This document shows positions 36,083 to 45,167 of a stretch of DNA of 64,000 nucleotides, piece by piece. This DNA comes from Nitrospirota bacterium (lineage in GTDB: Bacteria; JACPQY01). The notes beneath the pieces were generated by a model that had not been told where the DNA came from, did not search any database, and worked only from the letters and a program-made list of their open reading frames with translations. The stretch spans positions 300,628-364,627 of the forward strand of contig JACPAV010000002.1 of assembly GCA_016180645.1 (NCBI GenBank). The letters are read 5' to 3'. The position numbers and the translations under genes were made by a program. Numbering within the stretch: position 1 is the stretch's first letter; each line of letters begins with the position of its first letter.

Positions 36083-37435
36083 TCATCCGCTGCCGCAGCG
36101 GACTCGCAGGCCGAGCCTGCCGGAGCAGGAATCGGTTTCCTTCCAGCAAAAATCCTTCGATCGTTCGGCGCCGGCGGGAGCCGACACCGTCACCATCCAC
36201 TCCGTACCCGAAAGCGGTTCAATCGTGATCCCTCCGGGCAGGCCCTCGCGCGCGGGGAGGGAACCGTTTTCTCGATACTGCCTGCAGGAGGCCGCGGCCG
36301 TTTCCACAATCCGAATTCTCATCGGCACTCGATCGATCCGCTCGCGAAGCATCGCATGCGGGAGATCGGTCATGGCTTCCATCAACAGCCGTTGAACGGG
36401 TCCCGCGGGAGAGTAGTACCACGCGACCGGAGAGATCATCTGCCGACTCTCCCGCGCCTGGATTTGTACAAGGCTTGGAACGCCCTCCATCCAACCGGCC
36501 AGGAGGCGCGCCGCCTCGGACTCGATCTCGAGAAGACGATCTGCATCGAGCGATCCGGCCGCGACGGAAGAGCCGAGAACGGTAAACGCCTGAGCCGCGA
36601 GGCTTCCGGCAAGGATCAACCCTTCGACCGTGTGGCTGGAGAGGGCCACATGGAGGCCCAATCGCGCCGTGTCGAAATAGGTACGAACCGCGGCCTCCGG
36701 TTCTCCCGATTTCTGCTCGCCTGAGCCCAGGAGAAGCAGGAAGCATCCGAGGTCGCGCGCCTTGAGGAGTGCCTCCGCAAGCACCGGATTGTCCAACTCC
36801 ATGGCTGAACGAGCGGGCAGGATCTGAAGTGCCCGGTGCACCGCCTCGATGGCTCTCGACTGCCTGCGAAGTTGGACCATCGCCCGTGTCCACTGCTCAT
36901 CGGTCCAAAGATCCTCTGCATCAACGAGTTCCCGGCAGGAAGTAAGTTGGGTATCATCGACTTGGATTTCGTGCGACGCGGTGAGGAATTCCAGCAGGAA
37001 ATCCGAGTCCCGAGGAACGGCTCGCGAGTGAACGGAGACGCTACCGGGAAACTTCAGGGCTCGGCCGTCATGCGAATAGACGGAGAGATTCGTCATCTCC
37101 AGCTGTGTCGTCCCGACCTGAAGAGGCGGCAATTCGATTCGCAGATCTTCAAGCGTGGTGACCCTGCCGGAATCCAGCGGCACGTTTGATCCCGCCGGGC
37201 TCTTGTAGGATTGGCCGTTCCACACCACCTGAGCTCCCGTGGTCCAGAACCCGCGGCCGGCCGACGTCGATATCCGCAATTGGACTTGAGGCTTTTCTCC
37301 CTCACGACCCGCCAGAAGGTTGACGGAGTAGCCGTAGGAACGCGTTCGCTCACGCATCTGCATCACTCCGAGGCAGGCCCATCCAACCAGCAGGCTGGAC
37401 AGCGCGAGCGAATAGGCCAACCGCCGATGCTTCAT
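36083..37435 (-). CDS. Envelope protein of unknown function with N-terminal membrane anchor
   Basis: The product is 450 residues from the ATG at 37435 (MKHRRLAYSLALSSLLVGWACL), which overlaps the previous stop. After the anchor comes a beta-rich segment to about residue 150 (AQVVWNGQSYKSPAGSN), then helices (LRRQSRAIEAVHRALQ, LLIEMESEAARLLAGW-like) and a short beta C-terminus. I recognise no family. Translational coupling to the Yip1-like gene suggests a joint role at the membrane. Confidence 0.6.
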   Translation of the reverse strand: MKHRRLAYSLALSSLLVGWACLGVMQMRERTRSYGYSVNLLAGREGEKPQVQLRISTSAGRGFWTTGAQVVWNGQSYKSPAGSNVPLDSGRVTTLEDLRIELPPLQVGTTQLEMTNLSVYSHDGRALKFPGSVSVHSRAVPRDSDFLLEFLTASHEIQVDDTQLTSCRELVDAEDLWTDEQWTRAMVQLRRQSRAIEAVHRALQILPARSAMELDNPVLAEALLKARDLGCFLLLLGSGEQKSGEPEAAVRTYFDTARLGLHVALSSHTVEGLILAGSLAAQAFTVLGSSVAAGSLDADRLLEIESEAARLLAGWMEGVPSLVQIQARESRQMISPVAWYYSPAGPVQRLLMEAMTDLPHAMLRERIDRVPMRIRIVETAAASCRQYRENGSLPAREGLPGGITIEPLSGTEWMVTVSAPAGAERSKDFCWKETDSCSGRLGLRVRCGSG

Positions 37436-37965
37436 CGAAGGAGGTTGATAAGGGGAAAGGCCGTGACCGCCGCGGCGGCCAAGACGGGGGCGTAGAAGCA
37501 GGTCAATGTGGCCACCCAGGTTTCCTTGCGGCTCAGCAGGTGGACCTTTCCCCACGTCCTTCCCGTCCAACCCAGCACGGACAGGAATCCAAGCATGAAT
37601 CCAGCGAAGCCGGCCCATTCGTGCAGTCCATTGAGCGTCGCGCCCAAACGCGCGGCTTCAAGAAGAGCGATGATCCCGATCATTCGTCCTGTCATTCTCA
37701 TGCTGTCCATCAACGATCCCTTGCCGTTTATAAACCAGGCGATGATGTGGAGAATCAGGCTGAAACCGAGCCACCCCAGGAGGAGATAGGCAATGGGCAT
37801 GAGATCTGGAAAGTGTTGAGTGGACGAGGCCGACCATGGCCTCTGCAGGGCGAGTTCGGCCTCATGGGCCATCTCCATCCCTTCGTACAGCATCAGAAGG
37901 CAGGCCAAGAGAGGAGAGCCGAAGGAGAAAAGCGTTCCGAACAGCCCCGGTTCCCTTCGTTCCAA
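37432..37965 (-). CDS. Multi-span membrane protein, Yip1-like
   Basis: The product is 177 residues with about five membrane spans (LFSFGSPLLACLLMLYEGM, IAYLLLGWLGFSLILHIIAW, IIALLEAARLGATLNGL, GFAGFMLGFLSVLGW and CFYAPVLAAAAVTAFPLI). The spacing and the terminal AFPLINLL resemble Yip1-domain proteins. It overlaps the following gene by 4 nt (ATGA). Function unknown. Confidence 0.55.
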   Translation of the reverse strand: MERREPGLFGTLFSFGSPLLACLLMLYEGMEMAHEAELALQRPWSASSTQHFPDLMPIAYLLLGWLGFSLILHIIAWFINGKGSLMDSMRMTGRMIGIIALLEAARLGATLNGLHEWAGFAGFMLGFLSVLGWTGRTWGKVHLLSRKETWVATLTCFYAPVLAAAAVTAFPLINLLR

Positions 37966-38066
37966 GATGACGCGAGTATATCACCCACCGAAAGAAAAAC
38001 CTTCCACTTGAGGCTCATCGCTTCAAATTGACAATCGTCGTGGGGGTGTCGTAGGTTCACGTCGAA

Positions 38067-38354
38067 ATGCCGGTCACCAAAGAAACCGTCGATCACGTCG
38101 CCAAGCTCGCCCGGCTGGAATTTCCCGAGGAAAAAAAGGCCAAGCTCACCGAGCAGCTCGGGAACATTCTCGACTATGTCTCGAAGTTGAATGAATTGAA
38201 GACGGATGACGTGGCGCCCCTCACTCATACCCTCGATCTGGAGACGCCATATCGAGAGGACGCCGTGAAACCTTCGCTCGGGCTGGAAGACGCCCTGGCC
38301 AACGCGCCCGCCAAGGAAGGCCCGTACTTCAAAGTGCCGCCGATCATTGAATAG
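38067..38354 (+). CDS. gatC: Glu-tRNA(Gln)/Asp-tRNA(Asn) amidotransferase subunit C
   Basis: The product is 95 residues, MPVTKETVDHVAKLARLEFP, with EEKKAKLTEQLGNILDYVSK and the conserved ending PLTHTLDLETPYREDAV, KEGPYFKVPPIIE. GatC stabilises GatA/GatB in the transamidosome. gatA follows, but gatB is not in the window. Confidence 0.95.
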   Translation: MPVTKETVDHVAKLARLEFPEEKKAKLTEQLGNILDYVSKLNELKTDDVAPLTHTLDLETPYREDAVKPSLGLEDALANAPAKEGPYFKVPPIIE

Positions 38355-38358
38355 TGCC

Positions 38359-38423
38359 GAGTCCTGAGTCCCGAGCCATGAGTCGAAGCGAAGTTTTCTC
38401 TGCTCAGCACTCAGCACTTCCAG
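38359..38423. repeat. Heptamer tandem repeats in the gatC-gatA spacer
   Basis: Units of 7 bp: GAGTCCT, GAGTCCC, GAGCCAT, GAGTCGA (38359-38386), then CTCAGCA, CTCAGCA, CTTCCAG (38403-38423). They end 2 nt before the gatA ATG. Confidence 0.6.
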
Positions 38424-38425
38424 CG

Positions 38426-39913
38426 ATGGATCTCCTAGATCTGACTCTGAAGGAAGCGCGCGACGGGCTCCGTGCCCGGAAATTCTCCTCCGTCGATCTC
38501 ACCAAGGCTGTTCTGGCCGAAGTGGAAAAGCGGGAGCCTGAAATCCACAGCTTCATCACCCTCACGCCGGATCTCGCGATGGCCCAAGCCAGGGAAGCCG
38601 ATGCGGCACTCGACAAAGGGAACGCGCCGCCGCTGTGTGGAGTGCCCATCGCGCTGAAGGACATCTTCTGCACGAGAGGCGTCAAGACCACCTGCGGCAG
38701 CCGGATTCTAGAAAACTTCGTGCCCCCCTTCGACGCCACCGTCACGCGAAAACTTCGAGACGCCGGCGCCGTGATTGTAGGAAAGGCCAATATGGACGAA
38801 TTCGCCATGGGTTCCTCCACGGAACGCAGTGCGTTCGGCCCGACGAGGAATCCGGTGAACACCGCCTGCGTTCCGGGCGGCTCCAGTGGTGGTTCCGCGG
38901 CCGCGGTGGCCGCGAAGTTTGCGTTCGGTTCAATCGGCACCGATACGGGCGGGTCGATCCGCCAGCCGGCGGCCTTTTGCGGCGTGGTCGGCATGAAGCC
39001 CACATACGGCCGGGTGAGCCGATACGGCATGATCGCCTTTGCCTCGTCGCTCGATCAGGCCGGACCCTTCGCGCGGAACACCGATGACGCCGCACTTCTC
39101 CTCCAAGCCATCATGGGGCACGATCCGCTCGACTCCACGTCCTCCCCTCTGCCGGCCCCCAACCTGCAATCGGAATTGGAGCCCGTGAGCAAGGGCCTCC
39201 GGCTCGGCAAGCCGAAGGAGTACTTCGTGCAGGGTCTCGATCCGGAAATCCGCGCGGCCATCGACGGAGCGCTCAAGAAAATGGAATCCGCAGGCGCGGC
39301 GGTGGAAGAAGTCACGTTGCCGCACACGGAGTACGCCGTGCCGACCTACTACGTCCTGGCGCCGGCCGAAGCCAGCTCGAATCTTTCACGCTTCGATGGC
39401 GTGCGATACGGATTCCGCGCCAGGATGGCTGGCGGTCCCCGGAGCACCATGGACGGTAGCGGAGGGGGCCGCGCCCCCGGCACGGACAGACTCCTCGAGG
39501 TGTTCACGGAGTCACGGTCACAGGGATTCGGCGAAGAGGTGAAGCGTCGCATCCTGATCGGCACCTACGCCCTGAGCGCCGGATATTACGACGCCTACTA
39601 CCTCAAGGCCCTGAAAGTGCGCCGGCTCATCAAGCAGGATTACGACCGCGCGTTTTCAAGGGTCGACGTTATCGTCACTCCCACGACTCCATCACCGGCC
39701 TTCAAGCTCGGCGAGAAGCTGGACGATCCGCTCCAGATGTACCTGTCGGACATCTTCACCATTCCTTGCAATCTGGCGGGTCTCTGCGGCATTTCGATTC
39801 CCTGCGGGAAAACGAAGAGCGGACTCCCCATCGGCCTCCAGATCCTGGGCAAACCGCTCGACGAGCAGAAGGTGCTCCGCGTCGCAAAGGCGTTTGAGGA
39901 ATGTCTCAGATAG
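38426..39913 (+). CDS. gatA: Glu-tRNA(Gln)/Asp-tRNA(Asn) amidotransferase subunit A
   Basis: GatA is the amidase that makes ammonia from glutamine for the transamidation. The protein is 495 residues from the ATG at 38426; the frame is open upstream through the heptamer repeats. The amidase signature Ser-cisSer-Lys set is present: IALKDIFC, PGGSSGGSAAAVAAKFAFGS and GSIGTDTGGSIRQPAAFCG. Between RYGFRA and LLEVF there is an extra stretch of about 18 residues (near 39427-39484, GC-rich and repeat-like) compared with usual GatA proteins, on the surface side before GFGEEVKRRI. Confidence 0.96.
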   Translation: MDLLDLTLKEARDGLRARKFSSVDLTKAVLAEVEKREPEIHSFITLTPDLAMAQAREADAALDKGNAPPLCGVPIALKDIFCTRGVKTTCGSRILENFVPPFDATVTRKLRDAGAVIVGKANMDEFAMGSSTERSAFGPTRNPVNTACVPGGSSGGSAAAVAAKFAFGSIGTDTGGSIRQPAAFCGVVGMKPTYGRVSRYGMIAFASSLDQAGPFARNTDDAALLLQAIMGHDPLDSTSSPLPAPNLQSELEPVSKGLRLGKPKEYFVQGLDPEIRAAIDGALKKMESAGAAVEEVTLPHTEYAVPTYYVLAPAEASSNLSRFDGVRYGFRARMAGGPRSTMDGSGGGRAPGTDRLLEVFTESRSQGFGEEVKRRILIGTYALSAGYYDAYYLKALKVRRLIKQDYDRAFSRVDVIVTPTTPSPAFKLGEKLDDPLQMYLSDIFTIPCNLAGLCGISIPCGKTKSGLPIGLQILGKPLDEQKVLRVAKAFEECLR

Positions 39914-39922
39914 CCCTCAGCG

Positions 39923-40030
39923 GTCAGCTGTCAGCTTTCAGTGCCGTAGGGGAGGACCTTCAGGTCCTCCCTGCTTGGGAGCAGCTAAAGCTGCTCCCCT
40001 ACACTGAATACTGACAACTGAGAACTTGGA
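39923..40030. repeat. Heptamer repeats flanking a double hairpin before purD
   Basis: GTCAGCT, GTCAGCT, TTCAGTG (39923-39943) precede a pair of 22-nt perfect hairpins (39950-39971 and 39977-39998, both of form GGGAG-NNN-CT, 2-nt loop, mirror arm). ACTGAAT, ACTGACA, ACTGAGA, ACTTGGA (40003-40030) then run right up to the purD ATG. No U-run is present, so it is not a simple terminator. Confidence 0.7.
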
Positions 40031-41314
40031 ATGAACATTCTAGTCGTCGGCGGCGGAGGGCGGGAGCATGCCCTTGTCTGGAGGCTGGCTCAGAGTCCCG
40101 AGAAACCCCGCATCTTCTGTGTTCCGGGAAGCGATGGGATTTCTCACCTCGCGGAAACCGCCAATATCCGCGTGGACCAGATTCCTCACCTCGTCCAGTT
40201 CGCGAGAGAAGAGAGAATCGACGTCGCCGTGGTGGGTCCCGAACAGCCGCTTGTTGCCGGTCTGATCGACGAACTCCAGAAGGCGGGCGTCCCATCCGTA
40301 GGACCTACCCGCACCGCGGCAGAAATCGAAGGAAGCAAGGTCTTCATGAAAGAACTTATGACGCGCGTCGGCGTGAAAACGGCACCCTTCAAGGTTCTTT
40401 CCGGCAAGACCGACACGCTGACCTACATCCGGCACCGGCCCTTCCCTCAAGTGCTCAAAGTGGACGGACTCGCCGGCGGCAAGGGCGCCTTTGTTTTGAA
40501 TGAACTTGCGGACGCATGGGCGGCCCTGGGGATGATCTTCGACTCGAAGGAACTCGCCGAAGCTGGAAAACGGCTGATCGTGGAAGATTTTCTGCCCGGA
40601 GAGGAGGCCTCGTTCATTGTGCTGACCGACGGAGAGAACTGCGTTCCACTTCCACCGGCGCAGGACCACAAAAGGCTCAACGACGACGACCAAGGCCCCA
40701 ACACCGGCGGCATGGGCGCGTACGTCCCCGCCCCCGTCCTCACCGACGAACTGCAACAGCGCGTCCTGAAAGAGATCATCCGGCCCGTTCTGCACGGCAT
40801 GGCGCAAATGGGACGTCCCTATCGGGGATTTCTCTACGCCGGCCTCATGATCACAAAAGAGGGGCCGTCCGTACTGGAGTTCAATGCCCGTCCTGGAGAT
40901 CCGGAGACGCAGCCCCAAATGTTTTCGCTCCGCGAAGATCTCCTTCCCGTTCTGGTCCAAGTGGCGCAGGGCAGATTGGAGGGTCGCCCTCAGTCGATCG
41001 AGTTTTCTCCTTCAGCGTGTGTCGTGGTGTCCTCGGCCGGATATCCCGGAACCCCGGAGAAAGGAAAAGTCATACAAGGGCTGGGGAAGAAAGAAACCGA
41101 TCCGGACGTGGCCGTCTTTCATGCGGGCACAAAGAAATCCGGGGAAAATTGGATCACCAACGGCGGGCGCGTGCTCGGAGTGACGGCGCGCGGCAGCTCG
41201 CTCCAAAACGCCCTTCAGAAGGCCTACGGCCGCCTCGAAACCATCCAGTTTGAAGGCATGCATTTCCGAAAAGACATCGGGCGGAAAGGCCTGAACCGAC
41301 CGGAGGCGCCCTGA
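40031..41314 (+). CDS. purD: Phosphoribosylamine-glycine ligase
   Basis: It joins glycine to phosphoribosylamine (second step of IMP synthesis). The 427-residue ATP-grasp enzyme has MNILVVGGGGREHALVW, PQVLKVDGLAGGKGAFVLN, FLPGEEASFIVLTDGENCVP and DQGPNTGGMGAY, then EFNARPGDPETQ. Length is normal. It is directly followed by cutA (6 nt), purE and tsaC. Confidence 0.96.
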   Translation: MNILVVGGGGREHALVWRLAQSPEKPRIFCVPGSDGISHLAETANIRVDQIPHLVQFAREERIDVAVVGPEQPLVAGLIDELQKAGVPSVGPTRTAAEIEGSKVFMKELMTRVGVKTAPFKVLSGKTDTLTYIRHRPFPQVLKVDGLAGGKGAFVLNELADAWAALGMIFDSKELAEAGKRLIVEDFLPGEEASFIVLTDGENCVPLPPAQDHKRLNDDDQGPNTGGMGAYVPAPVLTDELQQRVLKEIIRPVLHGMAQMGRPYRGFLYAGLMITKEGPSVLEFNARPGDPETQPQMFSLREDLLPVLVQVAQGRLEGRPQSIEFSPSACVVVSSAGYPGTPEKGKVIQGLGKKETDPDVAVFHAGTKKSGENWITNGGRVLGVTARGSSLQNALQKAYGRLETIQFEGMHFRKDIGRKGLNRPEAP

Positions 41315-41320
41315 GGCCCC

Positions 41321-41650
41321 ATGGCTGATTTCGTTGACGCCATCGTCGTTCTCATCACCGCTCCTCCCGGCGAAGCGGCGGACACAATCAGCCGCAAGAT
41401 CCTGGAGGACAAGCTCGCCGCCTGCGTGAATCAAATTCCCCAGATCCGCTCACTGTATGGGTGGGAAGGAAAAATCAACGACGATTCCGAGGTGTTACTG
41501 GTTGTCAAGACCACTCGATCACACTTCCAGAAACTCGTCCACGTTGTGAAGAGCGTCCACCCCTATGAAGTGCCGGAGATCATCGCGCTGCCCGTGGTGG
41601 ACGGTTCGGACTCGTATTTGAAATGGATTGCCGAAGCCACGCGAACGTGA
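41321..41650 (+). CDS. cutA: Divalent cation tolerance protein CutA
   Basis: The product is 109 residues: VVLITAPPGEAADTISRKIL, EDKLAACVNQIPQIRSLYGW and HPYEVPEIIALPV, all marks of the trimeric CutA1 family. Its role in metal tolerance is loosely defined in bacteria. It is embedded in the purine cluster and lies just before purE. Confidence 0.93.
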   Translation: MADFVDAIVVLITAPPGEAADTISRKILEDKLAACVNQIPQIRSLYGWEGKINDDSEVLLVVKTTRSHFQKLVHVVKSVHPYEVPEIIALPVVDGSDSYLKWIAEATRT

Positions 41651-41663
41651 TAGCCAGAGCCAC

Positions 41664-42206
41664 GTGGCTCGTAAGACGGTTCGAGGTGTATCAGTCAAGA
41701 AAGGGCGGGACGGTCCGCTCGTGGCCATTCTCATGGGCAGCCTATCGGATCAAGACTCCATGCAAGAAGCGGCTAAGGCCTTGTCGGACTTTGGAATCCC
41801 ATACGAGTCCCACGTCACGTCGGCCCATCGCACACCTTCGCGAACCGAGAAACTGGTACACGATTGCGAAGCGAACGGCGTGGAAGTATTCATCGCGGGC
41901 GCCGGCGGAGCGGCTCACCTCGCCGGCGTGGTGGCGGCGCGAACTCTCGTTCCGGTGATTGGGGTTCCGCTCGATTCGTCCCCACTCAGGGGAATCGATG
42001 CCCTCCTCTCCACTGCCCAGATGCCCCCGGGAGTTCCCGTGGCCTCCATGGGCATCGGCCGATGGGGAGCAAGGAATGCGGGGATTCTGGCCGTCCAAAT
42101 TCTTTCCCTGAGCCGGCCGCCTCTCCGGGAGGCCCTGGCGAAACATCGAAAGACCATGGAAGAAGGTGTTGAGGAAGCGGATGGAAAACTCAAGAAGGGT
42201 GCGTAG
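41664..42206 (+). CDS. purE: N5-carboxyaminoimidazole ribonucleotide mutase
   Basis: PurE moves the carboxyl group on AIR to give CAIR. The core VAILMGSLSDQDSM, YESHVTSAHRTPSRTE, IAGAGGAAHLAGVVAARTLV and PGVPVASMGIGRWGARNAGIL is complete. The start is uncertain; I chose GTG at 41664 to avoid overlap with cutA, and a TTG at 41628 would add 12 residues. No purK is adjacent. The 3' end overlaps tsaC. Confidence 0.92.
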   Translation: MARKTVRGVSVKKGRDGPLVAILMGSLSDQDSMQEAAKALSDFGIPYESHVTSAHRTPSRTEKLVHDCEANGVEVFIAGAGGAAHLAGVVAARTLVPVIGVPLDSSPLRGIDALLSTAQMPPGVPVASMGIGRWGARNAGILAVQILSLSRPPLREALAKHRKTMEEGVEEADGKLKKGA

Positions 42207-42876
42207 GAAGTCCGGTGACGCCCGACGAATTTCGAATGCAAGATTCCCCCAACTTGTTCCGATCCGAGAGGCCTACCCGGATGGAGACGTGCTGGACCGC
42301 GCCCGCCTTGAAATCTATGCCGGTGGAATTGTGGCGTACCCCACGGAAACGTTTTTCGGACTTGGCGTGAACGCGCTCGACTCAAAGGCCGTGGAGAAAC
42401 TCTTTGCCCTCAAGGGAAGAGATCGAAAGAAAGCCATGCCGATGCTGCTCCCCTCGCGCAATTCCCTCGATCAGTGGGCGCGCAAGGTGACGCCCCTCGC
42501 CCGAAGGCTGATGGAGGCCTTCTGGCCGGGGCCGCTCACGCTCCTGCTCGCCGCCCGTCCCGGATTGCCCGCTCCGCTCATCGGTCAGGACGGCACACTG
42601 GGGGTTCGGGAGACCCGACTCCGCTGGGTTCAGGATTGGGTGGCGGCTTGCGGCACGTTGATCACCTCCACGAGCGCGAATCGATCCGGCCGTTCCCCGG
42701 CCACTCGCGGCGCCCAGGTGGCGCGGGAGTTCGGACTGGGAGTCGATCTGGTTCTCGACGCGGCGGGATGCACCTTGCGCGCGCCATCCACGGTGGTGGA
42801 CGCCCGCCAAAAGCGGCCGGTGATCGTCCGTGAAGGCGCCATCGCGCGAAAAGACATCCTGGAGGCCGCCCAGTGA
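42181..42876 (+). CDS. tsaC: Threonylcarbamoyl-AMP synthase (TsaC/Sua5, YrdC domain)
   Basis: It makes threonylcarbamoyl-AMP for the t6A modification of ANN-decoding tRNAs. The YrdC core is GIVAYPTETFFGLGVNALD, KGRDRKKAMPMLLPSRN, FWPGPLTLLLAARPGLP and LITSTSANRSGRSPATRG, then PSTVVDA. The product is about 231 residues, a TsaC-size protein without the Sua5 extra domain. The ATG at 42181 overlaps the purE end by 26 nt. Confidence 0.92.
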   Translation: MENSRRVRRKSGDARRISNARFPQLVPIREAYPDGDVLDRARLEIYAGGIVAYPTETFFGLGVNALDSKAVEKLFALKGRDRKKAMPMLLPSRNSLDQWARKVTPLARRLMEAFWPGPLTLLLAARPGLPAPLIGQDGTLGVRETRLRWVQDWVAACGTLITSTSANRSGRSPATRGAQVAREFGLGVDLVLDAAGCTLRAPSTVVDARQKRPVIVREGAIARKDILEAAQ

Positions 42877-42893
42877 TTCACCAGCCTCCAGCC

Positions 42894-42928
42894 GATTTGA
42901 GATTTGAGATTTCAAATTTGAAATCCTC
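42894..42928. repeat. Heptamer tandem repeat before the DUF1015 gene
   Basis: GATTTGA, GATTTGA, GATTTCA, AATTTGA, AATCCTC occupy the short spacer; the middle part also forms an inverted repeat around TTTCAAATTTGAAA. Confidence 0.6.
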
Positions 42929-42943
42929 TGAACGGGTGGTGGG

Positions 42944-44281
42944 ATGATCGAGATCAAACCCTTCCGGGGGGTGCGGTACAGCGCCTCCCACATCCGCGAC
43001 CTCTCGAACGTGGTGGCCCCTCCTTACGACGTCATCACGCCTGATCTCCAGGAATCGCTCTACGAAACGCACCAGTACAATTGCGTCCGTCTGACCTTCG
43101 GAAAGATTTACGGGAGCGACACGCCGGATGACAATCGATACACCCGTTCGGCGCAATTGCTGCACGACTGGATGGCCAAGGGAACTCTGGCCGCGGATGC
43201 CGAGCCCTCCATCTACATCACCCAGCAGGAATATCCGGTTCCCCTCTGGCCTCACGGCCCCATGACCCCGACCCGGCGCAAGCAGGTCGGGTTCGTCGCT
43301 TTGTTCAAACTTAGGCCGCTGACATCGGGAGACATTTTCCCGCATGAGAAGACGCACGGGCCCCCGAAGGAAGACCGGTACAAGCTCCTCGAATCCACCC
43401 GCGCCAATTTCTGCCAGGTGTTCGGACTCTACTCCGATCCCTCGGGAAAGATCGAGGAGCTCCTAAAAAAACGGATCAGGGGCAAGGCCTCCAAGGTCCA
43501 ATTCCAAACGGTGGAAGGATCGGAACACCGGATGTGGGTCGAGTCCGACAAGGCTTTTCTCGGTCCCTTCATCCAGTTGGTTCAGAAAAGCGCCCTGATG
43601 ATCGCGGATGGCCATCACCGCTATGAAGCGGCCCTTCGCTTCTCCAAAGATCATCCGGGCCGGGAAACCCCGTGGTCGCACGTCCTCATGTACTTCACGC
43701 GGATGGAAGGCGAAGGGGTCTCCGTGTATCCCACCCACCGTCTCGTCGGGGGTCTGGAAAAGCGGGATGCGCAGGCCTTCGTGGCCCAACTGCGAAAAGA
43801 CCACCCGACGGACATCGTCTCGTTCGACCGGACAAACCCCCAGAAGATGGCGCGGCGCCTCCTCAGCCAACTCGAGAAAAAAGGCAAGTTCCCCTATTTC
43901 GGAATCTACATTGCGGACAGCACCGAGCTCGTTTTCGTGAACGCCAGGAACGCGAAGGTGAAAGTCCCGGCGGCGTTGAAACAGATGACCGTCCCGATCC
44001 TCCATGAAGGATTCATCGAACCCCTCTTGGGAAAAGGGAAAGAGCGCGAAACGCGCACCTTGAGTTACGGCGTCGATCCTATTGAACTAATGCGGTGGGT
44101 GGACGAGGGCCAATATCAGATCGCCTTCTTGGTGCCGCCCGTCGATACCAAATCCGTGTTCGAGGCCGCCTCCCAATCGATCATCCTCCCGCCAAAGACG
44201 ACTTTCTTTTTTCCCAAGCGCCTCTCCGGGATGGTCATGTACAAGTGGGAACTGCCCGTCAAGCAGGAGCAGGCGGGGTGA
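42944..44281 (+). CDS. DUF1015-family protein
   Basis: The product is 445 residues: MIEIKPFRGVRYSASHIRDL, NVVAPPYDVITPDLQESLYE, HQYNCVRLTFGK, SIYITQQEYPV, IADGHHRYEAALRFSKDHPG and PTHRLVGGLEKRD. These are the core blocks of DUF1015 (a ParB-like-fold family without settled function, sometimes placed near purine or serine genes). It lies between tsaC and purQ on the same strand. Confidence 0.88.
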   Translation: MIEIKPFRGVRYSASHIRDLSNVVAPPYDVITPDLQESLYETHQYNCVRLTFGKIYGSDTPDDNRYTRSAQLLHDWMAKGTLAADAEPSIYITQQEYPVPLWPHGPMTPTRRKQVGFVALFKLRPLTSGDIFPHEKTHGPPKEDRYKLLESTRANFCQVFGLYSDPSGKIEELLKKRIRGKASKVQFQTVEGSEHRMWVESDKAFLGPFIQLVQKSALMIADGHHRYEAALRFSKDHPGRETPWSHVLMYFTRMEGEGVSVYPTHRLVGGLEKRDAQAFVAQLRKDHPTDIVSFDRTNPQKMARRLLSQLEKKGKFPYFGIYIADSTELVFVNARNAKVKVPAALKQMTVPILHEGFIEPLLGKGKERETRTLSYGVDPIELMRWVDEGQYQIAFLVPPVDTKSVFEAASQSIILPPKTTFFFPKRLSGMVMYKWELPVKQEQAG

Positions 44282-44296
44282 CCCCGCCTCCACGGC

Positions 44297-44317
44297 GAGA
44301 TTTGAGATTTGAGATTT
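44297..44317. repeat. Heptamer tandem repeat (GAGATTT) before purQ
   Basis: Three perfect GAGATTT units are followed by a degenerate CAAATGG. It matches the array at 42894 in base content but is shifted in phase. Confidence 0.6.
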
Positions 44318-44348
44318 CAAATGGGGAATCCGCGGAGGGGAGCGGATC

Positions 44349-45047
44349 ATGAGATTCGGCGTCGTCGTCTTCCCGGGCTCCAATTGCGATCTGGATGCGC
44401 TGTATGTTCTGAGGAACGTCCTCGGCGTGCCGGCCGATCTCGTTTGGCACGGTCAAGCGGATCTCTCCGGATATGACACCGTCATTCTACCCGGAGGTTT
44501 TTCGTACGGGGACTACCTCCGCGCCGGCGCCCTCGCCGCCTTCTCTCCCGTCATGGGCGCCGTGAAATCCTATGCGGAGCGGGGCGGCCTCGTAGTGGGC
44601 ATCTGCAATGGCTTCCAGATCCTGGTCGAAGCCGGTCTCCTGCCGGGCGCCTTGATTACGAACAAAACGCTCTCCTTCATCTGCCGTGAGGTCCCCCTGA
44701 GGGTGGAGCGAACGGACACCCCCTTCACCAAGCTCTATCGCCTGGGCGAAATCATCCGCTTGCCCATCGCCCACCAAACCGGAAACTACATGGGAAACCC
44801 CGACACCCTCGCGCAGATCCAGAACCACCGCCAGATCCTATTCCGCTACTGCGGCGAAGAAGGGGAATCGTCGCCGGACGCCAATCCAAACGGCTCGGCC
44901 CTGGACATTGCAGGGCTCCAGAACCTCCAAGGCAACGTGCTCGGCATGATGCCCCACCCCGAACGCGCCTCCGAATCCGTTCTGGGGCGCGCGGACGGAC
45001 TCAGACTCTTCGAATCCATCCTTGCCCACGCCCAACACCGGAACTGA
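44349..45047 (+). CDS. purQ: Phosphoribosylformylglycinamidine synthase subunit PurQ
   Basis: The glutaminase subunit supplies ammonia to PurL. The 232-residue class I amidotransferase has FPGSNCDLDALYVL, VILPGGFSYGDYLRAGALAA, VVGICNGFQILVEAGLLPGA with the catalytic cysteine, and MMPHPERASESVLG with the His/Glu. No purS is found between DUF1015, purQ and purL although separate PurQ/PurL forms normally need it. Confidence 0.96.
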   Translation: MRFGVVVFPGSNCDLDALYVLRNVLGVPADLVWHGQADLSGYDTVILPGGFSYGDYLRAGALAAFSPVMGAVKSYAERGGLVVGICNGFQILVEAGLLPGALITNKTLSFICREVPLRVERTDTPFTKLYRLGEIIRLPIAHQTGNYMGNPDTLAQIQNHRQILFRYCGEEGESSPDANPNGSALDIAGLQNLQGNVLGMMPHPERASESVLGRADGLRLFESILAHAQHRN

Positions 45048-45086
45048 ACGCTCGCCTGCCGAATCCGCCGCCCCTTCCGCGGCGCT

Positions 45087-45119
45087 TCAGGGACGGCCCC
45101 CTGCGCTCCGCTTCGGGGA
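45087..45119. repeat. GC-rich interspersed repeat before purL
   Basis: CAGGGACGGCCCCCTGCGC followed by TCCGCTTCGGGGACG is the reverse-strand form of a repeat also seen inside the SDR gene (55345-55419) and gatA (39427-39484). Confidence 0.5.
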
Positions 45120-45167
45120 CGATGAAAGGACTCGTCATGGGGTCTCTGCATCGCGAATGGAATTGCA

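Noticed and set aside
39946-40002. Intrinsic terminator after gatA
   Set aside because: The hairpins have no T-run after them, and two of them stand in tandem in a conserved frame, so a simple terminator does not explain them.
38359-44317. CRISPR array
   Set aside because: The 7-bp units are directly tandem without unique spacers of 25-40 nt, and no cas gene is near.
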